Both the position numbers and the translations under genes were made by a program. This document shows, piece after piece, positions 16,485 through 26,048 of a DNA stretch of 64,000 nucleotides. Source of the DNA: Burkholderiales bacterium (GTDB lineage: Bacteria; Pseudomonadota; Gammaproteobacteria; Burkholderiales; SG8-41); NCBI GenBank assembly GCA_020854035.1, contig JADZGE010000031.1, forward strand, positions 1 through 64,000, given 5' to 3'. Position 1 is the first letter of the stretch; each line of letters opens with the position of its first letter. Under the pieces are notes generated by a model. That model saw only the letters and a program-made list of their open reading frames with translations. It ran no database searches and had not been told where the DNA came from.

Positions 16485-17191
16485 GCGAGGCGAAGACGGG
16501 CAAGGGCGAGAAGCCGGCGAGGGACGCGAAGCCCCCCCGGGAAGGCCGCCAGCCGAAGGGCGAGCGGCCGCCGCGCGAGGGACGGCAGGCGGGGCAGCGG
16601 GAGCCGGCCAGGGAAGCGGCGCCGGAGGCGCGCCCCTCGCGGCCGGCGCCGGTGCCGCGGCTGCAGGTGCACTACCGGGAAACGGTGGTGAAGCGGCTGA
16701 TGGAGCAGTTCGGCTACCGGACGAGCATGCAGGTGCCGCGCATCGAGAAGATCGTGCTCAACATGGGCGTCGGCGAGGCCGTCGCGGACAAGAAGGTGAT
16801 GGACAACGCCGTCTCGGACATGGCGAAGATCGCCGGCCAGAAGCCGCTCGTCACCAAGGCGCGAAAATCGATCGCCGTGTTCAAGATCCGCGCCGGGTAT
16901 CCGGTCGGGTGCATGGTGACGCTGCGCGGGCGGCGCATGTACGAGTTTCTCGACCGGCTGGTAAACATCGCCATGCCGCGCATCCGCGACTTCCGCGGGG
17001 TGTCGGGGCGGGCGTTCGACGGCAGCGGCAACTACAGCATGGGCGTCCGGGAGCAGATCATCTTCCCGGAGATCGAGTACGACAAGATCGACGCCATCCG
17101 CGGCATGAACATCACGATCACGACCAGCGCTCGCAGCGACGCGGAGGCGAAGGCCCTCCTCTCCGAGTTCAGGTTTCCTTTCAGGAACTAA
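16481..17191 (+). CDS. rplE: 50S ribosomal protein L5 with charged N-terminal extension
   Basis: L5, 236 residues against the usual 178-180. The true L5 fold starts near residue 60 ([19 protein letters not shown]) and is fully conserved to the end (EFRFPFRN); it binds 5S rRNA and contacts P-site tRNA. The first ~57 residues are a disordered Lys/Arg/Glu/Pro/Gly stretch with a repeated PPREGRQ motif. The ATG at 16481 overlaps the rplX stop (ATGA), and no ATG lies nearer the core, which supports translation of the extension. Confidence 0.95.
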   Translation: MSEAKTGKGEKPARDAKPPREGRQPKGERPPREGRQAGQREPAREAAPEARPSRPAPVPRLQVHYRETVVKRLMEQFGYRTSMQVPRIEKIVLNMGVGEAVADKKVMDNAVSDMAKIAGQKPLVTKARKSIAVFKIRAGYPVGCMVTLRGRRMYEFLDRLVNIAMPRIRDFRGVSGRAFDGSGNYSMGVREQIIFPEIEYDKIDAIRGMNITITTSARSDAEAKALLSEFRFPFRN

Positions 17192-17221
17192 GCGGGCGCG
17201 GTCACGAGCGAGGACGACTCC

Positions 17222-17527
17222 ATGGCAAAGACGGCACTCATCAACCGCGAGAAGAAGCGTCGCGAGACGGTCAGGAAGTTCGCGGCGCGGCGCAAGGCGC
17301 TGCTCGATCTCGTCAACAACCAGAAGCTCGCGCCGGAAGACCGCTACGCCGCGCGGCTCAAGCTGCAGCAGTTGCCGCGGGACGCATCCCCGGTGCGCAC
17401 GAGGAACCGCTGCGCGCTGACCGGCCGCCCGCGCGGGGTCTACCGGAAATTCGGCCTGGCGCGCGCGAAGCTGCGCGACATTGCGCTGCGGGGCGAAGTA
17501 CCGGGCGTGATCAAGGCGAGCTGGTAG
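17222..17527 (+). CDS. rpsN: 30S ribosomal protein S14 (zinc-free type)
   Basis: S14, 101 residues, the long form without CxxC zinc knuckles. The conserved end [20 protein letters not shown] is present. The ATG is at 17222, after a 30-base gap from rplE. Together with the cysteine-bearing S4 and L36 it shows that this genome mixes zinc and zinc-free ribosomal proteins. Confidence 0.97.
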   Translation: MAKTALINREKKRRETVRKFAARRKALLDLVNNQKLAPEDRYAARLKLQQLPRDASPVRTRNRCALTGRPRGVYRKFGLARAKLRDIALRGEVPGVIKASW

Positions 17528-17558
17528 CGGCCGAGCGGCGCGCAAGGAGCCTCACAGA

Positions 17559-17954
17559 ATGACAATGAGCGATCCGATCTCCGACATGCTCACGCGCATC
17601 CGCAACGCGCAGGGCTCGGAAAAGCAATCAGTGGCGATGCCCGGCAGCCGGCTCAAGGCGGCGATCGCCCAGGTACTCAAGGACGAGGGCTACATCGAGG
17701 ACTACGCGCTGCGTGACAGCGACGGCAAGGCGGTGCTGGAGATCGGTCTCAAGTACTACGCCGGGAAGCCCGTCATCGAGAAGCTCGAGCGCGTGAGCCG
17801 GCCGGGGCTGCGCATCTACCGCGGCAAGGCCGGGATGCCGCCGGTCATGAACGGGCTGGGCGTGGCGATCGTGTCCACTTCGCGCGGCGTCATGACCGAC
17901 CGCAAGGCGCGCGGGCTCGGCGTCGGCGGCGAAGTCCTGTGCATAGTGGCGTGA
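17559..17954 (+). CDS. rpsH: 30S ribosomal protein S8
   Basis: S8, 131 residues; primary 16S rRNA binder and, in E. coli, repressor of the spc operon. The start [18 protein letters not shown] matches the family, with a second in-frame ATG at 17565 as the only alternative. The C-terminus [10 protein letters not shown] is typical. rplF follows after 12 bases. Confidence 0.97.
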   Translation: MTMSDPISDMLTRIRNAQGSEKQSVAMPGSRLKAAIAQVLKDEGYIEDYALRDSDGKAVLEIGLKYYAGKPVIEKLERVSRPGLRIYRGKAGMPPVMNGLGVAIVSTSRGVMTDRKARGLGVGGEVLCIVA

Positions 17955-17966
17955 CGGGCGGCGCAC

Positions 17967-18500
17967 ATGTCCCGAATCGGCAAGATGCCCGTGGCGCTCC
18001 CCGAAAAGGTCGAGGTGACCGTCGGCCACGCCGAGATCTCGGTGAAGGGGCCCCTCGGCACGCTCTCGCGGAAGCTCACCCCGCGCGTGAAGGTCTCCCG
18101 GGTCGAGAACCGGCTCGAGTTCAGCGCGGCCGACAATTCCCGACAGGCGGGGGCGCTCTCGGGCACCGTCCGCGCGCTCGTCGCGAACATGGTGGTCGGC
18201 GTCACCCGGGGATTCGAGAAGAAACTCAATCTCGTGGGCGTGGGCTACCGCGCGCAGGCGCAGGGCGACCGGCTGAACCTGGCGCTCGGCTTCTCGCACC
18301 CGGTGGTGCACGCCATGCCGCCGGGCATCCGGGTCGAAACCCCGACCCAGACCGAGATCGTGATCAAGGGGCTCGACCGGCAGCTCGTGGGGCAGGTCGC
18401 CGCCGAGATCCGCGCCTATCGCGGGCCCGAGCCCTACAAGGGCAAGGGAGTGCGCTATGCGAACGAGCAGGTGGTGATCAAGGAAACGAAGAAGAAGTAG
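17967..18500 (+). CDS. rplF: 50S ribosomal protein L6
   Basis: L6, 177 residues, normal length, near the GTPase-associated centre. The start [12 protein letters not shown] and the second-domain signature [19 protein letters not shown] are conserved. The gene ends in an AAG run (KETKKK) and rplR starts 10 bases later. Confidence 0.98.
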   Translation: MSRIGKMPVALPEKVEVTVGHAEISVKGPLGTLSRKLTPRVKVSRVENRLEFSAADNSRQAGALSGTVRALVANMVVGVTRGFEKKLNLVGVGYRAQAQGDRLNLALGFSHPVVHAMPPGIRVETPTQTEIVIKGLDRQLVGQVAAEIRAYRGPEPYKGKGVRYANEQVVIKETKKK

Positions 18501-18510
18501 GGCGGACGGG

Positions 18511-18870
18511 ATGGCGTCGGACAAGAACACGGCAAGACTGCGGCGAGCGCGCCAGACCCGCGCGCGGATCGCGCAGTTGAAGGCGGCGCGCCTCACGGTG
18601 CACCGGTCGAATCTCCACATTTACGCCCAGGTGATCGGGCCGGACGGCATGAAGGTGCTCGCCGCCGCCTCGACCCGGGAGCCCGAGGTGAGGAGCGAGC
18701 TCAAGTACGGCGGCAACGTCAGGGCGGCGGCGGCGGTCGGGCGCCGGATCGCCGAGAAGGCGAAGCGGCTCGGCATCGAGGCGGTCGCGTTCGATCGCTC
18801 CGGCTACAAGTACCACGGGCGGATCAAGGCTCTCGCGGACGCCGCGCGCGAGGCCGGACTGAAGTTCTGA
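18511..18870 (+). CDS. rplR: 50S ribosomal protein L18
   Basis: L18, 119 residues (E. coli 117), carries 5S rRNA into the large subunit together with L5. The C-terminal [24 protein letters not shown] is diagnostic. The ATG at 18511 is preceded by a GGGCGGACGGG stretch rather than a clear Shine-Dalgarno sequence; coupling to rplF is likely. Confidence 0.97.
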   Translation: MASDKNTARLRRARQTRARIAQLKAARLTVHRSNLHIYAQVIGPDGMKVLAAASTREPEVRSELKYGGNVRAAAAVGRRIAEKAKRLGIEAVAFDRSGYKYHGRIKALADAAREAGLKF

Positions 18871-18891
18871 GGACGCGAAGGAAATCGAGGC

Positions 18892-19416
18892 ATGGCGAAA
18901 CTGCACGCATCGAGGATGCACACGGGCGAGGAGCGCAGCGACGGGCTGCGCGAGAAGATGGTCGCGATCAATCGCGTGACCAAGGTCGTGAAGGGCGGGC
19001 GCGTGCTGGGCTTCGCCGCGCTGACCGTGGTTGGCGACGGCGACGGGCGCATCGGCATGGGCAAGGGCAAGGCGCGCGAGGTGCCGGTCGCCGTGCAGAA
19101 GGCGATGGAGGAGGCGCGCCGCAGAATGGTCAGGGTGACGCTCAAGAACGGCACCCTGCAACACGAAGTGATCGGGCACCACGGCTCCTCGCGGGTGTTC
19201 ATGAAGCCGGCCTCGGACGGCACCGGCATCATCGCCGGCGGCCCGATGCGCGCCGTGTTCGAGGTGATGGGCGTGCAGAACGTCCTCGCGAAGTGTCTCG
19301 GCTCGACCAATCCCTACAATGTCGTGCGCGCGACCATCGACGGGTTGACGCGCATGAACACGCCCTCGGAGATCGCGGCGAAGCGAGGCAAGTCGGTCGA
19401 GGAAATCACGGGGTGA
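18892..19416 (+). CDS. rpsE: 30S ribosomal protein S5
   Basis: S5, 174 residues, contributes to decoding accuracy. The conserved [20 protein letters not shown] and the glycine-rich loop of the double-stranded RNA-binding fold are intact; no spectinomycin-resistance change is evident in the loop. It is followed 2 bases later by rpmD. Confidence 0.98.
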   Translation: MAKLHASRMHTGEERSDGLREKMVAINRVTKVVKGGRVLGFAALTVVGDGDGRIGMGKGKAREVPVAVQKAMEEARRRMVRVTLKNGTLQHEVIGHHGSSRVFMKPASDGTGIIAGGPMRAVFEVMGVQNVLAKCLGSTNPYNVVRATIDGLTRMNTPSEIAAKRGKSVEEITG

Positions 19417-19418
19417 CC

Positions 19419-19604
19419 ATGGCCGCGGAGCGGAAAAAGCTCAAGGTGACGCTGGTGAAGAGCATGATCGGCACCAAGCGGCCGCACCGCGCGTGCGTGC
19501 GCGGCATGGGGTTGAAGAGGCTCAACCAGATGGTGGAACTCGCCGATACGCCGGAGACCCGCGGCATGATCGCGCGCGTGGCGTATCTGGTGAAATGCGA
19601 ATAG
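19419..19604 (+). CDS. rpmD: 50S ribosomal protein L30
   Basis: L30, 61 residues (family about 58-62). The ATG at 19419 gives [18 protein letters not shown]; the core [19 protein letters not shown] is typical. A longer frame running back into rpsE is a shadow. A 61-base gap with no evident feature separates it from rplO. Confidence 0.95.
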   Translation: MAAERKKLKVTLVKSMIGTKRPHRACVRGMGLKRLNQMVELADTPETRGMIARVAYLVKCE

Positions 19605-19665
19605 GCAATCCACGCGGCGTCGCGCGCGGGTTGCGTGGCGGGATTCCGATACGGGGCGATACAGA

Positions 19666-20159
19666 GTGAAACTGAACGATCTGAAGCCGGCGCCGGGAGC
19701 GAAGCGCGGGAGGAAGCGGGTCGGGCGCGGCTTCGGCTGCCACGGCAAGACCGCCGGGCGCGGCCACAAGGGGCAGAAATCGCGCGCCGGCGGTTTCCAC
19801 AAGGTCGGCTTCGAGGGCGGGCAGATGCCGTTGCAGCGCCGTCTGCCCAAGCGGGGCTTCGTCTCGCTGCACCGCGATGCCACCGCGGAAATTCGCCTGT
19901 CCGACCTCCAGAAGATGACCGCCGAGACAGTCGACCTCGCCGCGCTGAAGGAGGCGGGGGTGGTGCCGGCGGTGACGCTGCGCGCGAAGGTGATCCTCTC
20001 GGGAGCGATCAGCCGCGCGATCGCGCTGAAAGGGTTGCCGGTGACGAAGGGAGCGCGCGCGGCCATCGAGGCCGCCGGGGGCAGCGTGGAGCTTCCCGCG
20101 GCGGCGCCGGCGCACCCCCGTGGCGGGGCCGCGCGCGAGAATACCCGGGCAAAGGCTGA
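19666..20159 (+). CDS. rplO: 50S ribosomal protein L15, 3' end disturbed
   Basis: L15 begins with GTG at 19666 ([17 protein letters not shown]) and is normal through [17 protein letters not shown], where E. coli L15 (144 residues) ends. No stop follows: the frame continues through an Ala/Pro stretch and stays open to 20,439, which would overlap secY by 274 bases. In the neighbouring frame a TGA at 20,157-20,159 stands six bases before the secY start, the expected gene layout. A lost base, for instance in the CCCCC run at 20,117-20,121, would restore that stop. The end given here assumes this. A sequencing error, a real frameshift or a true long overlap are all possible. Confidence 0.8.
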
Positions 20160-20165
20160 AGAGGG

Positions 20166-21488
20166 TTGGCTGCCTCCGACTCCCTGCTGGGCCTCTCGAA
20201 GATGGGCGACCTCAAGCGCCGCCTGTTCTTCCTCGTCGGCGCGCTCATCGTATTTCGCATCGGCTCCTACATCCCGGTGCCGGGGATCGATCCGGAGCAG
20301 CTCGCGGAGCTGTTCCGCTCGCAGAAGGGCGGCATCCTCGACATGTTCAACATGTTCTCGGGCGGCGCGCTGGAGCGCTTCTCGATATTCGCCCTCGGGA
20401 TCATGCCGTACATCTCGGCCTCGATCATCATGCAGCTGATGACCGTGGTCTCGCCGACTCTGGAGGCGCTCAAGAAGGAGGGCGAGTCGGGCCGGCGCAA
20501 GATCACGCAGTACACGCGCTACGGCACGCTCGCGCTCGCGGTCTTCCAGTCGCTCGGTATCGCGATCGCGCTCGAGTCGCAGCGCGGCCTCGTCATCGAT
20601 CCGGGCCTGGGTTTCCGGGTGACGACGATGGTCACCCTCACCACGGGCACCATGTTCCTGATGTGGCTCGGCGAGCAGATCACCGAGCGCGGCATCGGCA
20701 ACGGCATATCGCTCATCATCTTCGCCGGCATCGCGGCGGGGCTGCCGCGCGCGATCGGCGGCACGCTCGAGCTCGTGCGCACCGGCGCCTTTTCGATCCT
20801 GATCGCGCTGTTCATCTTCGCCGTGGTGCTGGGCGTCACGGCGTTCGTGTGCTTCGTCGAGAGGGGGCAGCGGCGGATACTGGTGAACTACGCCAAGCGC
20901 CAGGTTGGCCGCAAGATCTACGGCGGGCAGAGTTCGCACCTGCCGCTGAAGCTCAACATGGCGGGAGTGATCCCGCCGATCTTCGCCTCCAGCATCATCC
21001 TCTTTCCCGCCACGCTGGTGGGCTGGTTCGGGCAGGCCGAGGGCCTGACGTGGCTGCGCAACATCGCCTCCACGCTTTCTCCCGGGCAGCCGATCTATGT
21101 CGTGCTCTACGCCTCCGCCATCATCTTCTTCTGCTACTTCTACACCGCGCTGGTGTTCAATCCCAAGGAGACCGCGGACAACCTCAAGAAGAGCGGCGCG
21201 TTCGTTCCCGGCATACGGCCCGGCGAGCAGACCGGCCGCTACATCGAGCGCATCATGTTGCGCTTGACGCTCACCGGCTCGATCTACGTGACGCTGGTGT
21301 GCCTGCTGCCGGAGTTCCTGATCGTGTGGAAGAACGTGCCGTTCTACTTCGGCGGCACCTCGCTCCTCATCATCGTCGTGGTGACGATGGATTTCATGTC
21401 GCAGGTGCAGGCGTACGCGATGTCGCACCAGTACGAGAGCCTGCTCAAGAAGGCGAACTTCAAGGGAAGCATGTTCCCCACGCGCTGA
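20166..21488 (+). CDS. secY: preprotein translocase subunit SecY
   Basis: Central channel subunit of the Sec translocon, 440 residues with ten predicted membrane helices. Conserved segments include [19 protein letters not shown] and [18 protein letters not shown] (plug and helix 2). The start chosen is TTG at 20166 ([19 protein letters not shown]), preceded by GAAGAGG; the ATG at 20202 is an alternative that would remove 12 residues. Its stop overlaps infA by one base (TGATG). Confidence 0.96.
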   Translation: MAASDSLLGLSKMGDLKRRLFFLVGALIVFRIGSYIPVPGIDPEQLAELFRSQKGGILDMFNMFSGGALERFSIFALGIMPYISASIIMQLMTVVSPTLEALKKEGESGRRKITQYTRYGTLALAVFQSLGIAIALESQRGLVIDPGLGFRVTTMVTLTTGTMFLMWLGEQITERGIGNGISLIIFAGIAAGLPRAIGGTLELVRTGAFSILIALFIFAVVLGVTAFVCFVERGQRRILVNYAKRQVGRKIYGGQSSHLPLKLNMAGVIPPIFASSIILFPATLVGWFGQAEGLTWLRNIASTLSPGQPIYVVLYASAIIFFCYFYTALVFNPKETADNLKKSGAFVPGIRPGEQTGRYIERIMLRLTLTGSIYVTLVCLLPEFLIVWKNVPFYFGGTSLLIIVVVTMDFMSQVQAYAMSHQYESLLKKANFKGSMFPTR

Positions 21489-21706
21489 TGGCCAAGGAAG
21501 AGACGATCCAGATGCAGGGAGAGATCGTGGAAACCCTGCCGAACGCAACGTTCAGGGTGAAGCTCGAGAACGGCCACGTCGTGCTGGGCCATATTTCCGG
21601 GAAGATGCGCATGCACTACATCCGGATCCTGCCCGGCGACAAGGTGACGGTCGAGTTGACGCCGTACGATCTCACGCGCGGGCGGATCGTGTTCCGGGCG
21701 AAGTGA
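21488..21706 (+). CDS. infA: translation initiation factor IF-1
   Basis: IF-1, 72 residues, OB-fold (S1-like) factor that blocks the A site during initiation. [19 protein letters not shown] and the central [18 protein letters not shown] are family-typical. Its ATG shares a base with the secY TGA. Having infA between secY and rpmJ is common in many bacteria, though not E. coli. Confidence 0.97.
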   Translation: MAKEETIQMQGEIVETLPNATFRVKLENGHVVLGHISGKMRMHYIRILPGDKVTVELTPYDLTRGRIVFRAK

Positions 21707-21708
21707 GG

Positions 21709-21777
21709 GTGAAACGCCAATCGCGAAAGGTGATGCGGCGAGTCGTGGAACCCCGGCCGCTCGCCGCCGCGTTTCAC
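21709..21777 (+). promoter_or_regulatory. nested hairpin between infA and rpmJ
   Basis: Two perfect 8-bp pairs are nested: GTGAAACG (21709-21716) with CGTTTCAC (21770-21777), and inside it GCGGCGAG (21735-21742) with CTCGCCGC (21760-21767). They occupy most of the 115-base gap. No T run follows. The function is unknown; a leader or processing structure for rpmJ is plausible. Confidence 0.45.
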
Positions 21778-21821
21778 GTTTCGCGGTTCGCCTTTCACGC
21801 ATGAGGACGAGGGAAGCGACG

Positions 21822-21935
21822 ATGAAAGTACTGGCATCGGTCAAGCGCATCTGCCGCAACTGCAAGGTGATCCGCAGGAAGGGCGTGGTGCGGGTCATCT
21901 GCAAGAACGCGCGGCACAAGCAGCGGCAGGGCTGA
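21822..21935 (+). CDS. rpmJ: 50S ribosomal protein L36 (zinc type)
   Basis: L36, 37 residues, found by eye. It reads [20 protein letters not shown] onwards and carries the zinc ligands C11, C14, C27 and H32, so it is the zinc-binding form. The ATG at 21822 has GGGAAG upstream. It closes the spc cluster before the alpha promoter. Confidence 0.95.
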   Translation: MKVLASVKRICRNCKVIRRKGVVRVICKNARHKQRQG

Positions 21936-21972
21936 GGGCGCGCGGAGAACGCCGCGACCGCCAGGTTTCTGC

Positions 21973-22001
21973 TTGTGAATTAGCGGTTTAGGCGATAGAA
22001 T
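21973..22001 (+). promoter_or_regulatory. alpha operon promoter
   Basis: TTGTGA (21973-21978), 17-base spacer, TAGAAT (21996-22001), 27 bases before the rpsM ATG. It lies in a locally AT-richer patch of the rpmJ-rpsM gap, the place of the alpha-operon promoter in relatives. Confidence 0.75.
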
Positions 22002-22028
22002 CGCAAACTTTTCCGTCGAGGACAGGGC

Positions 22029-22406
22029 ATGGCCCGGATAGGTGGAGTCAACATCCCGAATCACCAGCACGCCGAGATCGCGCTGACGGCGATCTTCGGC
22101 ATCGGGCGGGCGCGCGCGCGCTTGATCTGCGAGGCGGCGGGCGTCGTGCGCACCCGCAGGATCAAGGACCTCTCCGATGCGGAGATGGACAGGCTGCGCG
22201 AGAACGTCGGCAGGTTCCAGACCGAGGGTGACCTGCGGCGGGAAGTGTCGATGAACATCAAGCGGCTGATCGACCTCGGCACCTGGCGCGGCAAGCGCCA
22301 TCGCCTGGGCCTGCCGGTGCGCGGGCAGCGCACCCGCACCAACGCGCGCACGCGCAAGGGACCGCGCAAGGCGGCGGTGAAGATCATCAAGCCCGTCACC
22401 ATCTGA
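22029..22406 (+). CDS. rpsM: 30S ribosomal protein S13
   Basis: S13, 125 residues (E. coli 118), head protein contacting the P-site tRNA through its basic tail. [19 protein letters not shown] and [20 protein letters not shown] are conserved. It is the first gene after the promoter at 21973 and is followed by rpsK after 8 bases. Confidence 0.97.
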   Translation: MARIGGVNIPNHQHAEIALTAIFGIGRARARLICEAAGVVRTRRIKDLSDAEMDRLRENVGRFQTEGDLRREVSMNIKRLIDLGTWRGKRHRLGLPVRGQRTRTNARTRKGPRKAAVKIIKPVTI

Positions 22407-22414
22407 GGATCGTC

Positions 22415-22804
22415 ATGGCCAAAGCCAGCACGCGGGTGCGCAAGAAGGTCAAGAAGAACGTGGCCGAGGGTATCGCGCACGTGCACGCTTCCTTCAACAA
22501 CACGATCGTCACGATCACCGACCGGCAGGGCAACACGCTCGCGTGGGCGACCTGCGGCAGCAACGGCTTCAAGGGCTCGCGCAAATCGACGCCGTTCGCC
22601 GCGCAGGTCGCGGCCGACCGTGCCGGGCGGCTCGCGCAGGATTGCGGCGTGAAGAACCTGGAAGTGCGGATCAAGGGGCCAGGGCCCGGGCGCGAGTCCG
22701 CGGTGCGCGCGCTGAACGCGGTGGGCTTCAGGATTTCGTCGATATCGGACGTGACCCCGGTCCCGCACAACGGCTGCCGCCCGCCGAAGCGGCGCCGGGT
22801 CTGA
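22415..22804 (+). CDS. rpsK: 30S ribosomal protein S11
   Basis: S11, 129 residues, platform protein close to the mRNA exit. The end [17 protein letters not shown] is nearly invariant in bacteria and is intact. Sits between rpsM and rpsD in the standard order. Confidence 0.98.
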   Translation: MAKASTRVRKKVKKNVAEGIAHVHASFNNTIVTITDRQGNTLAWATCGSNGFKGSRKSTPFAAQVAADRAGRLAQDCGVKNLEVRIKGPGPGRESAVRALNAVGFRISSISDVTPVPHNGCRPPKRRRV

Positions 22805-22844
22805 GACGGGCCGGAAACAGGGCAGGCACGCAGGAGAATCCACC

Positions 22845-23471
22845 GTGGCAAGAAATCTCGACGCGAAGTGCCGGCAGTGCCGGCGCGAGGGAGAGAAGCT
22901 CTTTCTCAAGGGCGAGAAGTGCTTCACCGACAAGTGCGCCATCGAGCGCCGCAACTATCCGCCGGGCCAGCACGGGCAGAAGAATTCTCGGCTCTCCGGC
23001 TACGGCGTGCAACTGCGCGAGAAGCAGAAGGTGCGCCGCATCTACGGGCTGCTCGAGCGCCAGTTCCGCAAGACCTACCACGCCGCCGAGCAGAAGAAGG
23101 GCGTCACCGGCGAGAACCTGCTGCAGCTCCTCGAGAGCCGCCTCGACACCGTCGCCTACCGCATGGGCTTCGGCTCCTCGCGCACCGAGGCGCGGCAGAT
23201 CGTGCGCCACAACGCGATACTGGTGAACGGGCGGCGCGTGAACGTGCCCTCGTTCCAGTGCCGGCCCGGCGACGTGATCGAGGTGGCGCAGGCCGCGAAG
23301 AACCAGCTCCGCATCAGGGGCGCCGCCGAAGCCGCCGAGAGCAGGGGCCACCCGGAGTGGCTCGAGGTGGACGCGAAGGCGCTGAAGGGCTCGTTCAAGG
23401 CCCGGCCGGCGCGGAGCGAGTTGCCGCCCACTATCAACGAATCACTGGTGGTCGAGCTCTACTCGAAGTAG
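22845..23471 (+). CDS. rpsD: 30S ribosomal protein S4 (zinc type)
   Basis: S4, 208 residues, starts 30S assembly and in E. coli represses the alpha operon. The start codon is GTG at 22845 ([18 protein letters not shown]). Four cysteines at 9, 12, 26 and 31 form the zinc-binding pattern known from Thermus S4, whereas E. coli S4 lacks it. The S4 RNA-binding domain ([19 protein letters not shown]) is normal. Confidence 0.97.
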   Translation: MARNLDAKCRQCRREGEKLFLKGEKCFTDKCAIERRNYPPGQHGQKNSRLSGYGVQLREKQKVRRIYGLLERQFRKTYHAAEQKKGVTGENLLQLLESRLDTVAYRMGFGSSRTEARQIVRHNAILVNGRRVNVPSFQCRPGDVIEVAQAAKNQLRIRGAAEAAESRGHPEWLEVDAKALKGSFKARPARSELPPTINESLVVELYSK

Positions 23472-23577
23472 CCGGCGCCGCGGCCGGCCGCGCCGCGCGC
23501 GCGCCTCCCGGCCGGGTGAGCGGCGAACGGGCGAGCGCCCCATACAGCAGTCACCGATGCTAAGAGGTATCTGACCC

Positions 23578-24555
23578 ATGGCAAGCAGCGCATTCCTGAA
23601 GCCGCGCATCATAGACGTCCAGAACATTTCGCCGTACCACGCGCGCCTGACGATGGAGCCCTTCGAGCGCGGCTACGGCCACACGCTCGGCAACGCGCTC
23701 CGAAGGACGCTGCTCTCCTCGATGCCGGGCTGGGCGGCGACCGAGGTCCGCATCAACGGCGTGCTGCACGAATACTCGACCCTCGACGGGGTGCAGGAGG
23801 ACGTGGTGGACATCCTGCTCAACCTCAAGGGCATCGTGCTGAAGCTCCACAACCGCGACGAGGCGATGCTGACGCTGAGAAAGAGCGGTGAGGGCATGGT
23901 GACCGCCGGCGACATCGAACCGATGCACGACGTGGAGATCGTCAATCCCGACCACGTGATCGCGCATCTCGCGGCCGGCGGCAAGCTCGACATGCAGGTG
24001 AAGGTCGAGCAGGGCCGCGGCTACGTCGCCGCCACCACGCGCAAGTCGACCGAGGAGGGACGCACGGTGGGCGGGATCCTGCTCGACGCGTCGTTCAGCC
24101 CGGTGCGGCGGGTGAGCTATGCCGTCGACGCCGCTCGCGTCGAGCAGCGCACCGACCTTGACAAGCTGGTGATCGACATCGAGACCAACGGCGCGATCGA
24201 TCCCGAGGAGGCGGTGCGCTACGCCGCCCGCATCCTCGTCGAGCAGCTCATGGTGTTCGCGGATCTCAAGGGCCTGCCCGCGACGATCGAGGAGAAGAAG
24301 GCCTCCCAGATCGACCCGGTGCTGCTGCGGCCCGTGGACGACCTGGAGCTGACCGTGCGCTCGGCGAACTGCCTCAAGGCCGAGAACATCTACTACATCG
24401 GGGACCTAATTCAGCGCTCCGAGACCGAGCTCCTCAAGACGCCGAACCTCGGGCGCAAGTCGCTGAACGAAATCAAGGAAGTCCTCGCCTCGCGCGGGCT
24501 CACCCTCGGCATGAAGCTCGAGAACTGGCCGCCGGCGGGGCTTGAAAAAGTGTAA
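23578..24555 (+). CDS. rpoA: RNA polymerase alpha subunit
   Basis: Alpha subunit, 325 residues. The N-terminal dimerisation domain ([19 protein letters not shown]) and the C-terminal domain are both present. The C-terminal domain has the DNA- and activator-binding surface [17 protein letters not shown] and [13 protein letters not shown]. The ATG at 23578 is 106 bases after rpsD. It is co-transcribed with rplQ, which begins 103 bases downstream. Confidence 0.98.
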   Translation: MASSAFLKPRIIDVQNISPYHARLTMEPFERGYGHTLGNALRRTLLSSMPGWAATEVRINGVLHEYSTLDGVQEDVVDILLNLKGIVLKLHNRDEAMLTLRKSGEGMVTAGDIEPMHDVEIVNPDHVIAHLAAGGKLDMQVKVEQGRGYVAATTRKSTEEGRTVGGILLDASFSPVRRVSYAVDAARVEQRTDLDKLVIDIETNGAIDPEEAVRYAARILVEQLMVFADLKGLPATIEEKKASQIDPVLLRPVDDLELTVRSANCLKAENIYYIGDLIQRSETELLKTPNLGRKSLNEIKEVLASRGLTLGMKLENWPPAGLEKV

Positions 24556-24658
24556 TGGAACGAGGGGTGCGGGCCCCTTCCGGCAGAAACACCCGGGCCC
24601 GTCCCGCGCCCCTCGCGCTTCCCGGTCGCGCTGATCGCGGCATGTCGAGGAACGAACG

Positions 24659-25090
24659 ATGCGTCACAGACACGGACTCAGGAAACTCAACCGCACCGGC
24701 AGCCATCGCCTCGCGATGCTGCGCAACATGGCGAATTCGCTGCTCCGTCACGAGTCGATCAGCACGACGCTGCCCAAGGCGAAGGAACTGCGCCGCGTGG
24801 TCGAGCCGATCATCACGCTCGGCAAGAAGCCCTCGGTGGCGAACCGGCGCCTCGCGTTCAACCGCCTGCGCGACCGCGAGATCGTGGTCAAGGTGTTCGA
24901 CGAACTCGGCCCGCGCTACGCCGCTCGCAACGGCGGTTACCTGCGCATCCTCAAGAGCGGCTTTCGCAAGGGCGACAATGCGCCGATGGCGCTGGTCGAA
25001 CTGATGGACCGCCCCGAGGGCGATGCGGGCGGTGCGGGCAAGGACAAGGAGGAGGGGACAAGAAGGGCGGGCGCGAAGGCAGCCGCCTGA
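24659..25090 (+). CDS. rplQ: 50S ribosomal protein L17
   Basis: L17, 143 residues (usual 120-131), a tunnel-exit protein. [17 protein letters not shown] is canonical, and the core ends near VELMDRPE. The last ~22 residues are a Gly/Ala/Lys tail. Last gene of the alpha operon; a terminator begins about 20 bases after the stop. Confidence 0.97.
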   Translation: MRHRHGLRKLNRTGSHRLAMLRNMANSLLRHESISTTLPKAKELRRVVEPIITLGKKPSVANRRLAFNRLRDREIVVKVFDELGPRYAARNGGYLRILKSGFRKGDNAPMALVELMDRPEGDAGGAGKDKEEGTRRAGAKAAA

Positions 25091-25112
25091 ATAACCCCTG
25101 GTTGCATCTTGA

Positions 25113-25140
25113 AAGCCGGCCCGGGGGCCGGCTTCTTGTT
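25113..25140 (+). terminator. intrinsic terminator of the alpha operon
   Basis: AAGCCGGCC (25113-25121) pairs with GGCCGGCTT (25126-25134) over a 4-base loop, followed by CTTGTTT. It ends the 25-kb ribosomal block. Confidence 0.85.
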
Positions 25141-25159
25141 TGGTGAACGATATTGAACC

Positions 25160-25200
25160 TCCCCTCCCCGCGGGCGGGGCGCCGCGAAGCGGCGGGGGAG
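25160..25200 (+). repeat. REP-like double hairpin
   Basis: Two adjoining perfect hairpins: CCCCGC/GCGGGG (25166-25179) and CGCCGC-GAA-GCGGCG (25080+100 to 25194), flanked by complementary CTCCCC and GGGGAG. No gene lies between the terminator and 25,340. The layout resembles a repetitive extragenic palindrome, and a TnpA-type remnant lies 570 bases away. Copy number elsewhere cannot be judged here. Confidence 0.4.
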
Positions 25201-25339
25201 CGCAACGCGGTGGCTTCCGGTTTGCCGCGACCAGTCGGGTTTGATGAAGAGGGCTCACCTGGCCCGCCCCCACCGCCTACCCCGTTCCGCTGGCGCGCGC
25301 TCGCAGGGGAAATGACAGAGCCCTTGGGAGCCCGACCCC

Positions 25340-25768
25340 CTACGTTTCGTGACGTCGGGATTCGGCGGGCATCTCGGCAAGCTCGATGAGGCAGCCTTCG
25401 GTTCCGGCCGGATCAAGATAGGCGATGCGGCAGCCGGCATGGCCGCGGCGCGGTACCTGATCGATCAGCGGCATGCCTTTTGCCTTGAGCTCCTCGAGAG
25501 CCTCGTCGATGTTTTCGACCTCGAAACAAATGTGATTGATTCCGGCCTTGCCCTCGTCGCACATGCGCGCGAACGTGCTGTCGGGTTCGATCCCCGCGAG
25601 CAGCTCGACCATGGACTCCCCGATCGGATAGAGCGCGAGTCTGTAGGGTCGGCCCGGGGTATGCTCCACTCCGGAGAGCGGAATACCCAGACAATCCTCC
25701 CAGAGCCTTCTGCTGGCTTCGAGATTTCGTACCATGACGCCGACATGCTCGATACGCTTGATTTTCAT
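25340..25768 (-). CDS. VOC-family protein, methylmalonyl-CoA epimerase/glyoxalase type
   Basis: 142 residues with two beta-alpha-beta-beta-beta repeats of the vicinal oxygen chelate fold. Metal ligands fit the epimerase/glyoxalase pattern: His in KRIEHVGVMV, His in GINHICFEV and Glu in CLIELAEMP. The family includes methylmalonyl-CoA epimerase, glyoxalase I and ring-cleavage enzymes; the sequence is closest in feel to the epimerase-like branch. No mutase genes are nearby, so the substrate is open. The start ATG (25768) has AAGGAA upstream. Monocistronic, facing the ribosomal terminator. Confidence 0.8.
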   Translation of the reverse strand: MKIKRIEHVGVMVRNLEASRRLWEDCLGIPLSGVEHTPGRPYRLALYPIGESMVELLAGIEPDSTFARMCDEGKAGINHICFEVENIDEALEELKAKGMPLIDQVPRRGHAGCRIAYLDPAGTEGCLIELAEMPAESRRHET

Positions 25769-25770
25769 GC

Positions 25771-26043
25771 TTGTATTCCTTGAGGGTTAGTGGCTGGCCG
25801 CTGGCAGCGTATACGGTGGACAGCCGGACGGCCGCGCTGTCGCAGGGGGTCGGTTATATCAAGGGCAAGAGCGCGATACACCTGCCGCGGGTCCACGGGG
25901 AGTGCAAGCGAAATTTCGTGGGGCAGCACTTCCGGGCCTGCGGATATTTCGTCTCGACGGCAGGCAGGAACGAAGCGTTGATTCGAGAGTACATCCGCAA
26001 CCAGGAGCAGGAGGACAGGGGGTTGAACCAGATGAACCTGTGA
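25771..26043 (+). pseudogene. remnant of an IS200/IS605-family transposase (TnpA C-terminal half)
   Basis: From about 25,840 the frame reads VGYIKGKSAIHL, then KRNFVGQHF, GYFVSTAGRNEALIREYIRNQE and QEDRGLNQMNL. These are the hallmark C-terminal segments of IS200/IS605 TnpA, including the helix with the nucleophilic Tyr (REYIRNQ). The N-terminal half with the HUH motif is missing; what precedes is unrelated sequence overlapping the upstream region of the epimerase-like gene. Changes from consensus in the remaining part (for example HFRACGY for HFWARGY) also point to decay. It cannot move by itself. Confidence 0.8.
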
Positions 26044-26048
26044 CGCTG

